A DNA stretch of 64,000 bases from positions 19,290,770 to 19,354,769 of the forward strand of contig NC_091589.1 in assembly GCF_042767895.1 (NCBI RefSeq), written 5' to 3'. Positions 40,945 to 56,126 of this stretch are shown here, piece after piece (the stretch's first letter is position 1; every line of letters begins with the position of its first letter). Both the position numbers and the translations under genes were made by a program. The notes under the pieces are model-generated. The model ran no database searches and had not been told where the DNA came from. It saw nothing but the letters and a program-made list of their open reading frames with translations. The stretch comes from Penaeus vannamei (taxonomy: Eukaryota; Arthropoda; Malacostraca; Decapoda; Penaeidae).

Positions 40945-43900
40945 TGATAATAATAATCATAGAGTCCATTTATAATGAAATAAAGGCTAAATAAAAAAAA
41001 ATCCCAGACGTCGAAAAAACGGCAAAATCTAGCGTATTACAGCCATTTGAGAGAAAGGTAGAAAAAAAATCCTTTTTCACTTTTATATGATAATTATGAT
41101 GATCTTAACATTAACTCAGGTGATGATGATTTTCATGATAATTCCTTTATTATTAACGATAATGATGATAATTATGATGATAATGACAATAATTATGATG
41201 ACAATAAGAAAATGATAATTATAATGATAATTTTGATAATTACTGCAATAATAGCAATAATGAAATCTATTCTAATAATTTTCATACTAATAATGACAAT
41301 AGAAATAACATAATTATTATTGCTATTATAATGAGTATTATTGTTATTATTAATTCTAAAAATATCATTATTGTTTTTATCATTATAAAAATGGTTATAA
41401 TGATGGAAATGACAGAAATAATTAGCATAATAATCATTATAACTGCAATGATGATAATGATAATAATGATAATCATGACGATAATGACTATAATGACAAT
41501 AATCATATGAATAATGACAAAAAGGATGATAATGGTGATAATAATAAGCATACTGTCCATTTATAATGAAATAAAGGCTAAAATTAATAAAATCGAAAAA
41601 ACGGCAAAATCAACCGTATTACAGCCTTTTGAGAGAAAGGTCGAAAAAAAACTTTCTCGCTTTTAAATGATGATTTTGATTACTTTAACGTGAATTCAGG
41701 TAATTATATATGATTTTCATGATAATACCTTTATTATTAACAATAATGATGATAATTATGATGATAATGACAATAATAATGATGAGAATAATAATAAAAT
41801 GATATTTATAATGATAATTTTCATTATAAAAATCGTTATGAGGATAAAAATGACAGTAATAATTAGCATAATAATCATAATAACTGCAATAATGATTATG
41901 ATAATAATGATAAATCATAACGATAATGACTATAATGATGATAATCATAAGAATAATGACAGTAATGATGATAATGATAATAATAACCATAGAGTACATT
42001 TATGATGGAATAAAGACTAAAACTAATAAAATCTCCAAAGTCGAAAAAACGGCAAAATCTAGCGTATTGCAGCCTTTTGAGAGAAAGGTCGAAAAACCCG
42101 CTTTTTCACTTTTGAATGATAATAATGATGATTTTAACATTAATTCAGGTAATTATGATGATTTTTCTATGATAATGCCTTTATTATTAACAATAATGAT
42201 GATAATTATGATGATAATGACAATAACAATGATGATAATAATAAAATGATAATCATATGGATAACTTTGATAATTACTGGAATAATAGCAAGAATTAACT
42301 CTATTCGATTAATTTTTATACTAATAATGACAATAGAAATAATAATTATATCATTATTATTGTTATTATAATGAGTATTATTCTCATTATTATTTCTAAA
42401 ATTATCATTTTTTGTTATCATTATAAAACTAGTTATAATGATGGAAATGACAGTAATAATTAGCATAATAATAATTATGACTGCAATAATGATAATGATA
42501 AAGGCTAAAACTAATAAAATCCTAGAAGTCGAAAAAACGGCAAAATCTGCAGCCTTTTGAGAGAAAGGTCGAAAAAAAAACTTTTTCGCTTTTAAATGAT
42601 AATTATGATGAATTTATCAGGAATTCAGGTAATTATGATGATTTTCATGATAATGCCTTCATTATTAACAATGATGATAATTATGATGATAATGACATTA
42701 ATAATGATGATAATAATAAAATGATAATTATAATGATAATTTTGATAATTACTGCAGTAATAGCAATAATTTACTCCATTCTAATAATTTTGATACTAAT
42801 AATGACAATAGAAATAATAATAATATCATTATTATGGTTCTTATAATAATTAATATTGTCATTATTATTTCTAAAATTATCAATATTGTTATTATTATTA
42901 TAAACATAGTTATAATGCTGAAAATGAGAGTAATAATTAGCATAATAATCGTTATGATGTCCATTTATGATGAAATAAAGGCTAAAACTAATAAAATCCC
43001 AAAACTCGAAAAAAAATACAAAATCTAGCGTATTTGAGAGAAAGGTCGAAAAAACCCTTTTCGCTTTTAAATGATAATTATGATTTTAACAATTATTCAG
43101 GTAATTATGATGATTTTCATGATAATACCTTTGTTATTAACAATTATGCTGATAATTATGATGACAATGACAATAACAATGATGATAATAATAATAAATT
43201 CAGTATTATAATGATTATTTTGATAATTACTGAAATAATAGATATAATGAACTCTATTCTAATAATTTTCATACCAATAATGATGATAGAAATAATAATA
43301 ATATAATTATTATTGTGATGATAATGAGTATTATTGTCATTATCATTTCTATAATTATCATTATTGTTATTATGAATATAAACATTGTTATAATGATGAA
43401 AATGATAGTAATAATTTGCATAATAATCATTATAACTGCAATAATGATAATGATGATAATGATAATCATGACGATAATGACAATAATGATGATACTCTAT
43501 TCTAATAATTTTCATACTAATAATGACAATAGAAATAATAATAATATCATTATTATTGTTATCATAATGAGTATTATTGTCATTATTATTTCTAAAATTA
43601 TCATTATTGTTATTATTATTATAAAAATATTTATAATGATGAAAATAACAGTAATAATTAGCATAATAATCATTATAACTCCAATAAAGATAATTATAAT
43701 TATGATAATCATGACGATAATAACTATAATGATGATGATCATGAGAATAATGACAATAATGATGATAATGATGATAATAATAATCATACAGTCCATTTAT
43801 AATTAAATAAAGGCTAAAACTAATAAAATCCCCAAGGTCGAAAAAACGGTAAAATTCTAGGGTATTACAGAATTTTCAGAGATAGATCGAAAAAAAAAAA

Positions 43901-46900
43901 TTTCGCTTTTAAATGATAATTATGATGATTTTAACATTAATTCAGGTAATTATGATGATTTTCATGATATGCCTTTATTATTAAAAATAATGATGATACT
44001 TATGATGATAATGACAATAATAATGATGATAATAAAAATAAAATGATAATTATAATGATAATTTTAATAAGTACTTATATAATAGCAATAATTAACTCTA
44101 TTCTAATAATTTTCATACTAATAATGACAATAGAAATAATATCATTATTACTGTTATTATAATGATTATTATTGTCATTATTATTTCTAAAATTATTATT
44201 ATTGTTATTATCATTATATAAATAGTTATAATGATAAAAATGACAGTAACAATTAGCATAATCATCATTGAAACTGCAATAATGATAATGATAATAATGA
44301 TAATCATGACGATAATGACTATAATGATGATAATCATAAGAATAGTGACAGTAATTATAATAATAATCCTAGAGTACATTTATAATAAAATAAAGGCTAA
44401 AACTAATAAAATCCCAAAAGTCGAAAAAAACGGTAAAATCTAGCGTATTACAGCCTTTCGAGAGAAAGTTCGAAAACGATACTTTTCACTTTTAAATGAT
44501 AATTATGATTTTAACATGAATTTAGGTAATTGTGATTATTTTCATGATAATGCCTTTATTATTAATAATAATGTTGATAATTATGATAATGTCAATAATA
44601 ATGATAATAATAATAAAAAGAAAATTACAATGATAATTTTTATAATCACTGCAATAATACCAATAATGAACTGAATTCTAATAATTTTCAAACCAATAAT
44701 GACAATAGAAATAATCATATTATCATTATTATCGTTATGATAATGAGTATTATTGTCATTATTATTTCTAAAATTATCATTTTTGTTATTATAATTATGA
44801 AATTATAATAATTACTGTAATAATAGCAATAATGAACTCTATTCTAATAATTTTCAAACCAATAATGACAATAGAAATAATAATAATATCATTATTATTG
44901 TTATTATAATGAGTATTATTGTCATTATTATTTCTAAAATTATCATTATTGTTATTATCATTATAAAAAAGTTATAATGATGAAAATGAGAGTAATAATT
45001 AACATAATAATCATTATAACTGCAATAATGATAATGATAATAATGATAATCATGACGATAATGGCTATTAGGATGACAATCATAAGAATAATGACAATAA
45101 TGATGATAATAATAATAATCATAGAGTCCATTTATAATGAAATAAAGGCTAAAACTAATAAAATCCCAAAAGTCGAAACAACGGCAAAATCTAGTGTATT
45201 ACAGCCTCTTGAATGAAAGGTAAAAAAAAAACTTTTTCGCTTTTAAATAATAATTTTGATGATTTTAACATTAATTCAGGTAATTAAGATGATTTTCATG
45301 ATAATTCCTTTATTATAAACAATAATGACGATAATTATGATGATAATGACAATAATGATGATGATGATGATGATAAAATGATAATTATAATGATAAGTTT
45401 GATAATTACTGCAATAATAGCAATAATGAACTCTATTCTAATAATTTTCATACCAATAATGACAATAGTAATAATAATAATGTCTTTATTATTTTTATTA
45501 TAATGAGTATTATTGTCATTATTATTTCTAAAATCATCATTATTGTTATTATCATTATAAAAATAGTTATAATGATAAAAATGACAGTATTAATTAGTAT
45601 AATAATTATTATAACTGCAATAATGATAATGATGATAATGATAATCATGACGATAATTACTATAATGATGATAATCATAAGAATAATGACAGTAATGATG
45701 ATAATGATGATAATAATAATCATAGAGTCCATTTATAATGAAATAAAAGCTAAAAATAATAAAAACCTAGAAGTCGAAAGAAAGTTAAAAAAAAAACGCT
45801 TTTTCGCTTTTAAATGATAATTATGATGATTTTAACATTAATTCAGGTAATTATGATGATTTTCATGATGATCCCTTCAATATTAACAATAATGATGATA
45901 CTTATTATGATAATGACAATAATAATGATGATAATAATAATAAAAGGATAATTATATTGATAATTTTGATAATTACTGCAATAATAGCAATAATATACTC
46001 TATTCTAATAATATTCATACTGATAATGACAATAGAAAAATAAAAATATTATTATTGTTATTATAATGAGTATTATTGTCATTGTTATCTTTAAAATTAT
46101 CATTATTGTTATTATCATTATAAAAATAGTTATAATGATGAAAATGAGAGTAATAATTAGCATAATAATTATAACTGCAATAATGATAATGATGATAATG
46201 ATAATCATAACGATAATGACAATAATGATGATAATCATAAGAATAATGACAGAAATGATGATAATAATAATAATAATCTAGCACATTTCAGCCTTTTGAG
46301 AGAAAAGTCGAAAAAAAAACTTTTACGCTTTGAAATGATAATTTTGATAATTTTAACATTAATTCATGTAATTATGATGATTTTCATGATAAATCCTTTC
46401 TTATTAATAATAATGATGATAATTTTGATGATAATGACAATAATATTGGTGATAATTATAATAAAATGAGAATTATAATGATAATTTTGATAATTACTGC
46501 AATAATATCAATAATGAACTCTATTCTAATAATTTTCATAATTAATAATGACAATAGAAATAATAATTATATCATTATTATTGTCATTATAATGAGTATT
46601 TTTGTCATTATTAATTCTAAAATTATCATTATTGTTATTATCATTATAAAATAGTTATAATGATGAGAATAATAATAGCATAATAATCATAATAACTGCA
46701 ATAATGATAATGATAATAATGATAATCATGACGATCATGACTATAATGATGATAATCATAAGAATAATGACAAAAATGATGATAATGTTGATAATAATAT
46801 TCATAGAGTCCATTTATAATGAAATAAAGGCTAAAATTAATAAAATCCCCACAGTCGAAAAAGCGGCAAAATCTAGCATATTTCAGCCTTTTTAGAGAAA

Positions 46901-49900
46901 GGTCGAAAAAAAAACTTTCTCGCTTTTAAATGATAATTATGATTATTTTAATGTGAATTCAGGCAATTATGAAGATTTTCATGATAATGCCTTTATTAAT
47001 AAGAATAATGATGATAATTATGATGATAATGATAATAATAATGATGATAATAATAATAAAATAATTATAATGATAATTTTAATTCAATAATTGCAATCAT
47101 GAACTCTATTCTAATAATTTTCATACTAATAATGACAATAGAAATAATAGTATCATTATTATTGTTATTATAATGAGTATTATTGTCATTATTATTTCTA
47201 GAATTATCATTATTGTTATTATAATTATAAATATAGTTATAATGATGAAAATGAGATGAATAGTTAGCATAATAATCATTATAACTGCAATAATGCTAAT
47301 GATAATTAATTCTATTCTAATAATTTTCATACCAATAATGAAAATAGATATAATAAAATCATTATTATTGATATTATAATCAGTATTATTGTCATTATTA
47401 TTACTAAAATTAACATTATTGTTTTTATCATTACAAAAATAATCATTATAACTGTATTAATGATAGTGATAATAATGATAATAATGACGATAATGACTAT
47501 AATGAAGATAATCATAAGAATAATGACAATAATGATGATAATATGGTCCTTCATTATGAAATAAAGGCTAAAACTAATAAAATCACCAAAGTCGAAAAAA
47601 CGGCAAAATCTAGGGTATTACAGCCTTCTGAGGCAAAGGTTGAAAAAACCCTTTTTCTCTTTTAAATGACATTTATGATGATTTTAACATAAATTCAAGT
47701 AATTATGATGATTTTCATGCTAATGCCTTTATCATTAAAAATAATGATGATAATTATGATGATAATGATAATAATGATGATGATAATAATAATAAAATTA
47801 TAATTATAGAGATAAATTTGATGATTACTGCAATAATAGCAATAATGAACTCTATTCTAATAATTTTCATACTAATAATGACAATAGAAATAATAACAAT
47901 AACAATAATAATATCTTTATTATTGATATTATAATGAGTATTATTGTCATTATTATTTCTAACATTATCATTATTGTTATTATTATTATAAAAATAGTTA
48001 TAATTATGAAAATGACCGTAATAATTAGCATAATAATCATTTTAACTGCAATAATAATAATGATAATAATGATAATCATGATGATCATGAGTAATGATGA
48101 TGATCATAAGAATAACGACAATAATGATGATAAGAATGATAGTAATCATAAAGTCAAATTATAATGAAATAAAGGATAAAACTAATAAAATCCGAAAAGT
48201 CGTAAAAACGGCAAAATCTAGGGTATTACATCCTTTTGAGAGAAAGGTCGAAAAAAAAATCGCATTTAATTGACAATTATAATGATTTTAACATCAATTC
48301 AGGTAATTATTATGATTTTCATGATAATGCATTTATCATTAACAATAATAATGATAATTATGAAGGTAATGACAATAATAATGATGATAATAATAATAAA
48401 ATGATAATTATAATGAAATTTTCGATAATTACTGCAATAATAGTAATAATTACCTCTATTCTAATAATTTTCATACCAATAATGACAATAGAAATAATAA
48501 TAATATCATTATTATTGGTATTATAATGAGTATTATTGTCATTGTTATTTCTAAAATTATCATTATTGTTATTATCATTATAAAAATAGCTATATTGATA
48601 AAAATGACAGTAATAATTAGCATAATAATCATTATAACAGCAATAATATTAATGATGATAATGATAATCATGACGATAATGAATATAATGATGACAATCA
48701 TAAGAATAATGACAGTAATGATGAGAATGATGATAATAATAGTCATAGAGACCATTTATAACGAAAAAAGGCTAAAGGTAATAAAATCCCCAAAGTCGAA
48801 AAAACGGCAAAATCTAGGGTATTACATCCTTTTGAGAGAAAGGTCGAAAAACCCTTCTAAATAATAGTAATGATGATTTTAACACTAATTCAGGTTATTA
48901 TGAGGATTTTCATAATAATGCCCTTATCATTAACAATAATGATGATAATTATGATGATAATTACTAATAATTATGATAATAATAATAAAATGATAATTAT
49001 AATGATGATTTTGATAATTACTGCAATAATAGCAATAGTTAATATTCTAATAATTTTCATACTAATAATGACAATATAAATAATAATAATATAATTATTA
49101 TTGTTATGATAATGAGTATTATTGTCATTATTATTTCTAAAATTATCATTATTGTTATTATCATTATAAAAATAGCTATAATGATAAAGATAACAGTAAT
49201 ACTTAGCATAATAATCATTATAACTGCAATAATGATAATAATAATGATAATCATGTCGATAATGACTATAATGATGATAATCATAAGAATCATGACAATA
49301 ATTATGATAATGATGATAATAATAATAGAGTCCATTTATAGTGAAATGAAGGCTAAAACTAATAAAACCCCAAAACTCGAAAAAAAGGCAAAATATAGCG
49401 TATTACAGCCTTTTCAGAGAAAGGTGTAAAAAAAAACTTTTTCGCTTTTTAATGATAATTATGATGAATTTAACATTAATTCAGGTAATTATGATGATTT
49501 TCATGATAGTGCCTTCATTATTAACAATAATGATGATAATTATTATTATGATGACAATAAAAAATATGATAATATTAATAAAAGGATAAATATAATGATA
49601 ATTTTCATAATTACTGCAATAATATCAATAGTTAACTCTATTCTAATAATTTTCATACTAATAATGACAATAGAAATAATAATAATATCAATCTTATTGT
49701 TATTATAACGAGTATTATTGTCATTATTATTTCTAAAATTATCATTATTGTTATTATCATTATAGAAATAGTTATAATGATGAAATGGACAGTTATAATT
49801 AAGTTAATAATAATTTTACCTGCAATAATGTTAATGATAATAATTATAATTATGACAATAATGACTATAAGGATGATAATCAAAAGAATAATGACAATAA

Positions 49901-50377
49901 GGATGATAATGATGATAATAATAATCATAGAGTCAATTCATATTGAAATAAAGGCTAAAAATTCGAAATAACAGCAAAATATAGCGTATTACTGCCATTT
50001 GATAGAAAGTTCGAAAAACCCCCTTTTTTTGCATTTAAATGATAATTATGATGATTTTAACATCAATTCAGATTATGATGATTTTCATGATAATTCCTTT
50101 ATTATTAACAATAATGATGATATTTAAGATGTTAATGACAATAATAATGATGATAATATTAATAAAATGAACATATTTATGATAATTTTAGAATTACTGC
50201 AATAATAGCAATAATGTACTGTATTCTAATAATTTTCATGCTAATAATGGAAATAAAAATAATAAAAATATCAATATTATTGTTATTATAATGAGTATTA
50301 TTGTCATTATTAGCTCTAAAATTATCATTTTTGTTATTATCATTATAAAAATAGGTATAATGATGGAAATGACAGTA

Positions 50378-50394
50378 CGTACGCAGCCGTACAC
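50378..50394. other. Convergent inversion junction with a short hairpin
   Basis: Plus-oriented satellite ends at GAAATGACAGTA. Minus-oriented satellite begins at AACAACAATAATACTCATTA. Between them is a 17-nt non-satellite filler. Overlapping its left edge is GTACGCAGCCGTAC, a 5-bp perfect stem (GTACG/CGTAC) with a CAGC loop. The sequences on both sides are the same part of the monomer in opposite directions (TTCTAATAATTTTCATGCTA at about 50221, and its reverse complement at about 50454), so the flip is a fold-back within one monomer region. Confidence 0.85.
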
Positions 50395-53300
50395 AACAAC
50401 AATAATACTCATTATCATAACAATAATGATATTATTTTTTCTATTGTCATTATTAGTATGAAAATTATTAGAATAGAGTACATTATTGTTATTATTGCAG
50501 TAATTATCAAAATTTTCATTATAATTCTCATTTTATTATTATCATCATTATTATTGTCATTATCATCATAATTATCAACATTATTTTTAATAATAAAGAA
50601 ATTATCATGAAAATCATCATAATTATCACTTAAAAGCGAAAAAGGGATTTTTTCGACCTTTCTATCATAAGGCTGTAATAAGCTAGATTTTGCCGTTTTT
50701 TTCGACTTTTGGGATTTTATTAGTTTTCGCCTTTATTTCATTATAAATGGACTCTATGATTATTATTATCATTATCATCATTATTGTCATTATTCTTATG
50801 ATTATCATCATTATAGTCATTATCGCCATGATTATCAATATCATTATTGCAATAATAATGATTATTATGCTAATTATTCCTGTCATTTTCATCATTATAA
50901 CTAATTTTATAATGATAATCAGAATAATGATAATTTTAGAAATAATAACAATCATTCTCATTATAATAACAATAATAATGTTATAATTATTATTTCTATT
51001 GTCATTATTATTATAAAAATTATTAGAATATAGTTCATTATTGCTATTATTGCAGTAATTATCAAAATTATTATAATTATCATTTTATTATCATTATCAT
51101 CATAAGTATCATCATTATTGTTAATAATAAAGGAATTATCATGAAAATCATCATAATTACCCGAACTAATGTTAAAATCATAATTACCCTTTAAAAGCGA
51201 AAAAGCGGGTTTTTCAGTCGTTCTCTCAGAAGGCTGTAATACGGTAGATGTTGACGTTTTTTTTTACTTTGGGGATATTATTAGTTTTACCTTTTATTTC
51301 ATTGTAAATGGACTCTATGATTATTATTATCATCATCATCAATTTTGTCATTAATCTTATTATTATCATATTATAGTCATTATTGTCATAATTATCATTA
51401 TCATCATTATTATTGCAGTTATAATGATTATTATGTTAATTATTAGTCATTTTCATTATAATTGATTCTATAATGATAACAATAATGATGGTTTTAGAAA
51501 TAATAATGACAATAATACTTATGATAACAATAATAATGATATTATTTCTATTGCCATTATAAGTATGAAAATTATTAGAATAGAGTTACTTATTGCTATT
51601 ATTGCAGTAATTATCAAAATTATCATTATAATGATCATTTTACTATTATCATCATTATTATTGTCATTATCATCATAATTATCATCATTATTGTTAATAA
51701 TAAAGGCATTATTATGAAAATCATCATAATTACCTGAATTGATGTTAAAATCATAATAATTACCATTTAATAGCGAAAAAGGTTTTTTTTCGACCTTTCT
51801 CTCATAAGGCTGTAATACCCTAGATTTAGCCTTTTTTCGACTTTTGGGATCTTATTAGTTTAAGCCTTTATTTCATAATAAATGGACTCTATGATTATTA
51901 TTATCACCATTATCATCATTATTGTCATTATTCTTATGATTATCATCATTATAGTCATTATCGTCATGATTATCATTATTATCATTATCATTATTGCAGT
52001 TATAATGATAATTAACTTAATTATTACGGTCATTTTCATCATTATAACTATTTTTATAATGATAATATATATAACGATAATTTTAGAAATAATAATGACA
52101 ACAATACTCATTATAGTAACAATAATAATGATATTATTATTATTTATTTTGTCATTATTTGTATGAAAAGTATTAGAATAGAGTAAATTATTGCTATTCT
52201 TGCAGTAATTATCAAAATTATCATTATAATTATGATTTTATTATTATTATCATTATTATTGTCATTATCATAATAATTATCATCATTATTGTTAATAATG
52301 AAGGCATTATCATGAAAATCATAATAAATTCCTGAAATAATGTTAAAATCATCATAATTTCCTGAAATAATGTTAAAATCATAATAATTATCCTTTAAAA
52401 GCAAAAAAGTTTTTTTTCGACCTTTCTCACAAAGCCTGTAATGCGCTAGATTTTGTCGTTTTTTTCGGGATTTGATTAGTTTTAGCCTTTATTTCATTAT
52501 AAATGGACTCTATGATTATTATTATCATTATCATCCTTATTGTCATTATTCCTATGATTATTATCATTATTGTCATTATCGTCATGATTATCATTATTAT
52601 CATTATCATTATTGCAGTTTTGATGATTATTATTATTCATTAAAACTATTTTTATAATGATAATAACAATAATGACAATTTTGGAAATAATAATGACAAT
52701 AATACTCATTATAATAACAATAATAATATTACTATTATTTCTATTGTCATTATTAGTATGAAAATTATTAGAATAGAGTTCATTATTTCTATTTTTTTCA
52801 GTAATTATCAAAATTATCATTATAATTCTCATTTTATGATTATCATCATTATTATTGTCATTATCATCATAGTTATCATCATTACTGTTAATAATAAAGG
52901 AATTATCATGAAAATCATCATAATTATCATTTAAAAGCGAAAAAGTTTTTTTGACCTTTCTCTCAAAAGGCTGTAATACGTTAGATTTTGCGGGTTTTTT
53001 TTTCGACTTTTGGGATTTTATTAGTTTTAGCCTTTATTTTATTATAAATGGACTGTATTATTATTATTATCATCATCATTATTACAATTATTCATATGAT
53101 TATCACCATTATTGTCATTATCGTCATGATAATCATTATCATTACCATTATTTCAGTTATAATGATTATTATGTTAATTATTACTGTCATTTTCATCATT
53201 ATATCTGTTTTTATAATGATAGTAACAATAATGATAATTTTAGAAATAATAATGACAATAATAGTCATTATAATAACAATAATAATGATATTATTATTAT

Positions 53301-54933
53301 TTCTATCGTCATTATTAGTATGAAAATTATTAGATTAGAGTTCATTATTGCTATTATTGCGGTAATTATCAAAATTCTCATTATAATTATCAATTTATTA
53401 TAATCATCATTACTATTGTCATTATCGTCATAATTTTCATCATTATTGTTCATAATAATGGAATTATCATGAAAATCATCGTAATTACCTGAATTAATGT
53501 TAAAATCATGATTATCATTTAAAAATGAAAATGGGAGTTTTTCGACCTTTCAAAAGGCTGTAATACGCTAGTTTATGCGTTTTTCGACTTTGGTGATTTT
53601 ATTAGTTTTAGCCTTTATTTCATTGTAAATGGACTCTGGGATTATTATTATCATCATTATCATCATTATTGTTATTATTCTTATGATTATCTTCATTATA
53701 GTCATTATTTTCATGGTTATCATTATTATCATTATTGCAGTTATAATGATTATTATGCTAATCATTACTGTCATTTTCATCATTATAATTATTTTTATAA
53801 TGATAACAATAATGATAATTTTACAAATAATAATGACAATATTACTCATTATAATAACAATAATAATGATATTGTTATTTTTTCTATTCTTTATTAGTAT
53901 GAAAATTATGAGAATATAGTTACTTATTGCTATTATTACAGTAATTATCAAAATTATCATTACAATTATCATTTTATTATTATTATCATTATTGTTATTA
54001 TCATAATTATCAACATTATTGTTAATAATAAAGGAATTATCATGAAAAACATCATAATTATCATTTAAAAGCGAAAAAGTTTCGACTTTTCTCTCAGAAG
54101 GTTGTAATACGCTAGATTTTGCCGTTTTTTCGATTTTTGGGATGGTATTGCTTTTAGCATTTATTTCACTATAAATGGACTCTATGATCATTATTATCAT
54201 AATTATCATTATTGTCATTATTCCTATGATTATCATCATTATAGTCATTATCGTCATGTTTATCATTATCATTATCATTATTGCAGTTATAATGATTATT
54301 ATGCTAATAATTACTCTCATTTTCATCATTATAACTTTTTTATAATGATAATAACAATAATGATAATTTTAGAAATAATAATTACAATAATACTCATTAT
54401 AATAACAATAATAATGATATAATTATTATTACTATTGTCATTATTAGTATGAAAATTATTAGAATAGAGTTCATTATTGTAATTATTGTAGTAATTATCA
54501 AAATTATTATAATTCTCATTTTATTATTATCATAATTATTATTGTCATTATCATCATAATTATCATCATTATTGTAAATAATAAAAGAATTATCATGATA
54601 ATCATCATAATTACCTGAATTAATGTTAAAATCATAATCATAATTTAAATTGTATTAGTTTTAGGCTTTATTTCATTATAAATGGACGTTATGATTATCA
54701 TTATCAACATCATTGTCATTATTCATATGATTATCATCATTATAATCATTATCGTCATGATTATCATTATTATCATTATCATTATTGCAGTTATAATGAA
54801 TATTATACTAATTATTACGGCCATTTTAATCATTATAATTATTTTAATAATGGTAATAACAATAATGATAATTTTAGAAATATTAATGACAATAATAATC
54901 ACTATAATAACAATTATAGAAGGACAGAGTTGA
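50395..54933 (-). repeat. AT-rich satellite array, minus orientation (right block)
   Basis: Same satellite as the plus arrays, read on the other strand. Linkers (minus-strand GTCGAAAAAACGGCAAAATC and TTACAGCCTT) put monomer boundaries near 50632, 51192, 51776, 52397, 52938, 53520, 54066 and 54648, with a spacing of about 545-620 bp. A 30-bp duplication lies at 52331-52390. No element A insertion is present. The last monomer stops inside its middle arm at the non-satellite block. Confidence 0.92.
52331..52390 (-). repeat. 30-bp direct duplication in a minus-oriented monomer
   Basis: CCTGAAATAATGTTAAAATC begins at 52331 and again at 52361, with period 30 and two or three differences in the last third. 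It duplicates the AACATTATTTCAGG segment near the monomer start. Confidence 0.85.
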
Positions 54934-55710
54934 ATGTATGTTAGTTGTGGTGATAATGTGAACTTGGTTATTTTTATAACCATAAACGTAATATTTACCA
55001 AGACTCACTACTTGTATAGCGTTGAAGTCGCCAAACTAAAATAGCTATTTATTTATTTTTAAACCTAATTATTGTTGATATGTTTTGGCCGACGTGCACA
55101 GTTTTAAGACAACTGTTTATTATCGGGTTTTCTCCGTATCCTTTCCTTATTTATCTCTTTCTAATGTTCGTCCCTCTTGTCGACGTCTCCAAATTGTCGC
55201 GATAACCACCGAAGGAGGTGACGGTCGTTGCCGAGCTTCTTTTTTGTTTTTCCCCTTCCCTCTCTCGTCTCGGTTGTTTGGATTGTCGAACTATCGGCTT
55301 GGTTTTCAGACACTTCATTTGCTTATTTTCTTCTTTCGTGCCATGCCTGGGGCTTGGCCTGTGGGTTTCTTTCGGTATATATATACTAGTGGTTGAGGAA
55401 AGGAGAATAACTTCGGTCCTGACCTCTGTCCCGCACTTTGGTCCTTCGCGTTTGTAATTTTACCTGTGTTATGCTCTCGCTCGGATTTACCCTGGGATAT
55501 ACTTCGCGCACGGATTTACCAGGATTGCTGAGTATCTCTTCAAGCTAAGTGACACGGTTGTGTGTAGGAGACGACTGGTCTCTTTTGGACTTTAGCGTGA
55601 CATGCTGAATTATTATCTGCAGGGTGCAATCTTTCATGAAGTCCCATAACATTTTTGTGTATTTCCCAGTGTTTGAGAGCATTAGGACCAAGTGATTTAG
55701 AGGACACTGC
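54934..55710. other. Non-satellite block, left part; no gene recognised
   Basis: A sharp change from satellite to balanced-composition sequence follows ACAATTATAG. It contains T-rich tracts, a TATATATATA stretch (about 55376-55386) and two overlapping open frames of about 100 and 80 codons in different frames. Neither frame has a recognisable domain, a plausible start context or composition support, so I do not call a gene. The block probably belongs to the leader or untranslated part of a transposable element, because repeated hairpin modules follow directly and element A comes after them. Confidence 0.5.
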
Positions 55711-55802
55711 TTGAGGATCCGTACCTCCAGTGTATTCAATTTTACAACTAAGTTATTACTTAGTTTCTTTTCATTCTTGCCTGAGGATCCGTACCTCCGG
55801 GA

Positions 55803-55816
55803 ATAAAGATCTTTAT
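55803..55816. repeat. 14-bp palindrome (module 1, type 2)
   Basis: ATAAAGATCTTTAT is its own reverse complement. It lies 4 bp after the type 1 hairpin. Confidence 0.85.
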
Positions 55817-55878
55817 CAGTACCTTTACGTACTTTATCGTTGATTGTTTTGTTTCGCTTAATGCGTGTTTGTTGATTT

Positions 55879-55906
55879 CTGCTTGATCTTGTGGGTGATC
55901 AAGCAG
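55879..55906 (+). repeat. Perfect 10-bp stem-loop (module 1, type 3)
   Basis: The left arm CTGCTTGATC (55879-55888) and right arm GATCAAGCAG (55897-55906) pair perfectly around the 8-nt loop TTGTGGGT. Confidence 0.9.
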
Positions 55907-56066
55907 CCCTTTGTGATTGTCCCTCCAGTGTGACTCTCCCTTTTTATGACTTAATACTTCGTTTTATTTCGTTCGTACTTGAGGATTCATATCTCCTGTA
56001 CATTTATTTTACAACCAAGTTAATTCATGTTTCTTTCGTCCCTGCTTGAGGATTCGTACCTCCGGG

Positions 56067-56082
56067 GATAAAGATCTTTATC
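56067..56082. repeat. 16-bp perfect palindrome (module 2, type 2)
   Basis: GATAAAGATCTTTATC is its own reverse complement and follows the type 1 hairpin GAGGATTCGTACCTCC at 56048-56063. Confidence 0.9.
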
Positions 56083-56126
56083 AAAATCTTTTTCCGTAAT
56101 TGTTTGATATAGGTTTCTGTTGATCT

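Larger units (their letters stand above)
28400..47384 (+). repeat. Piece B partner of the 1804-20144 block
   Basis: Colinear with 1804-20144, including element A copies 5, 6 and 7 (partners of 1, 2 and 3). Compared with its partner it carries an extra 734 bp (40211-40944), lacks the 129-bp duplication, has an intact monomer boundary near 30063 where the partner lost 23 bp, and lacks about 36 bp near 45778. Single-base differences are scattered throughout. Confidence 0.85.
37587..50377 (+). repeat. Satellite array segment from element A copy 7 to the orientation flip
   Basis: Monomer starts are near 38138, 38740, 39326, 39945, 40514, 41081, 41659, 42108, 42589, 43063, 43905, 44490, 45239, 45808, 46328, 46922, 47658, 48262, 48856, 49446 and 50030. 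Up to 47384 the order follows the first block. Beyond that the monomers have no partner in the window. The last unit stops in its middle arm at GAAATGACAGTA, where the orientation flips. Confidence 0.9.

Noticed and set aside
1804..50377. CRISPR-like array (conserved linker separated by variable stretches)
   Set aside because: The period is about 590 bp, the 'spacers' are homologous satellite arms, and the context is eukaryotic.
1804..54933. Dozens of open reading frames of 60-160 codons on both strands within the satellite
   Set aside because: They read as strings of Ile/Met/Val/Thr, Asn/Asp or Tyr/His because AAT/GAT/ATG and ATT/ATC triplets leave two frames per strand free of stops. They occur on both strands at the same place, restart at each monomer, and have no domain or complexity. 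Not genes.
55085..55457. Two overlapping open frames in the unique block (about 100 and 80 codons)
   Set aside because: Different frames of the same T-rich sequence, with no recognisable domain or conservation evidence and no supporting gene structure.
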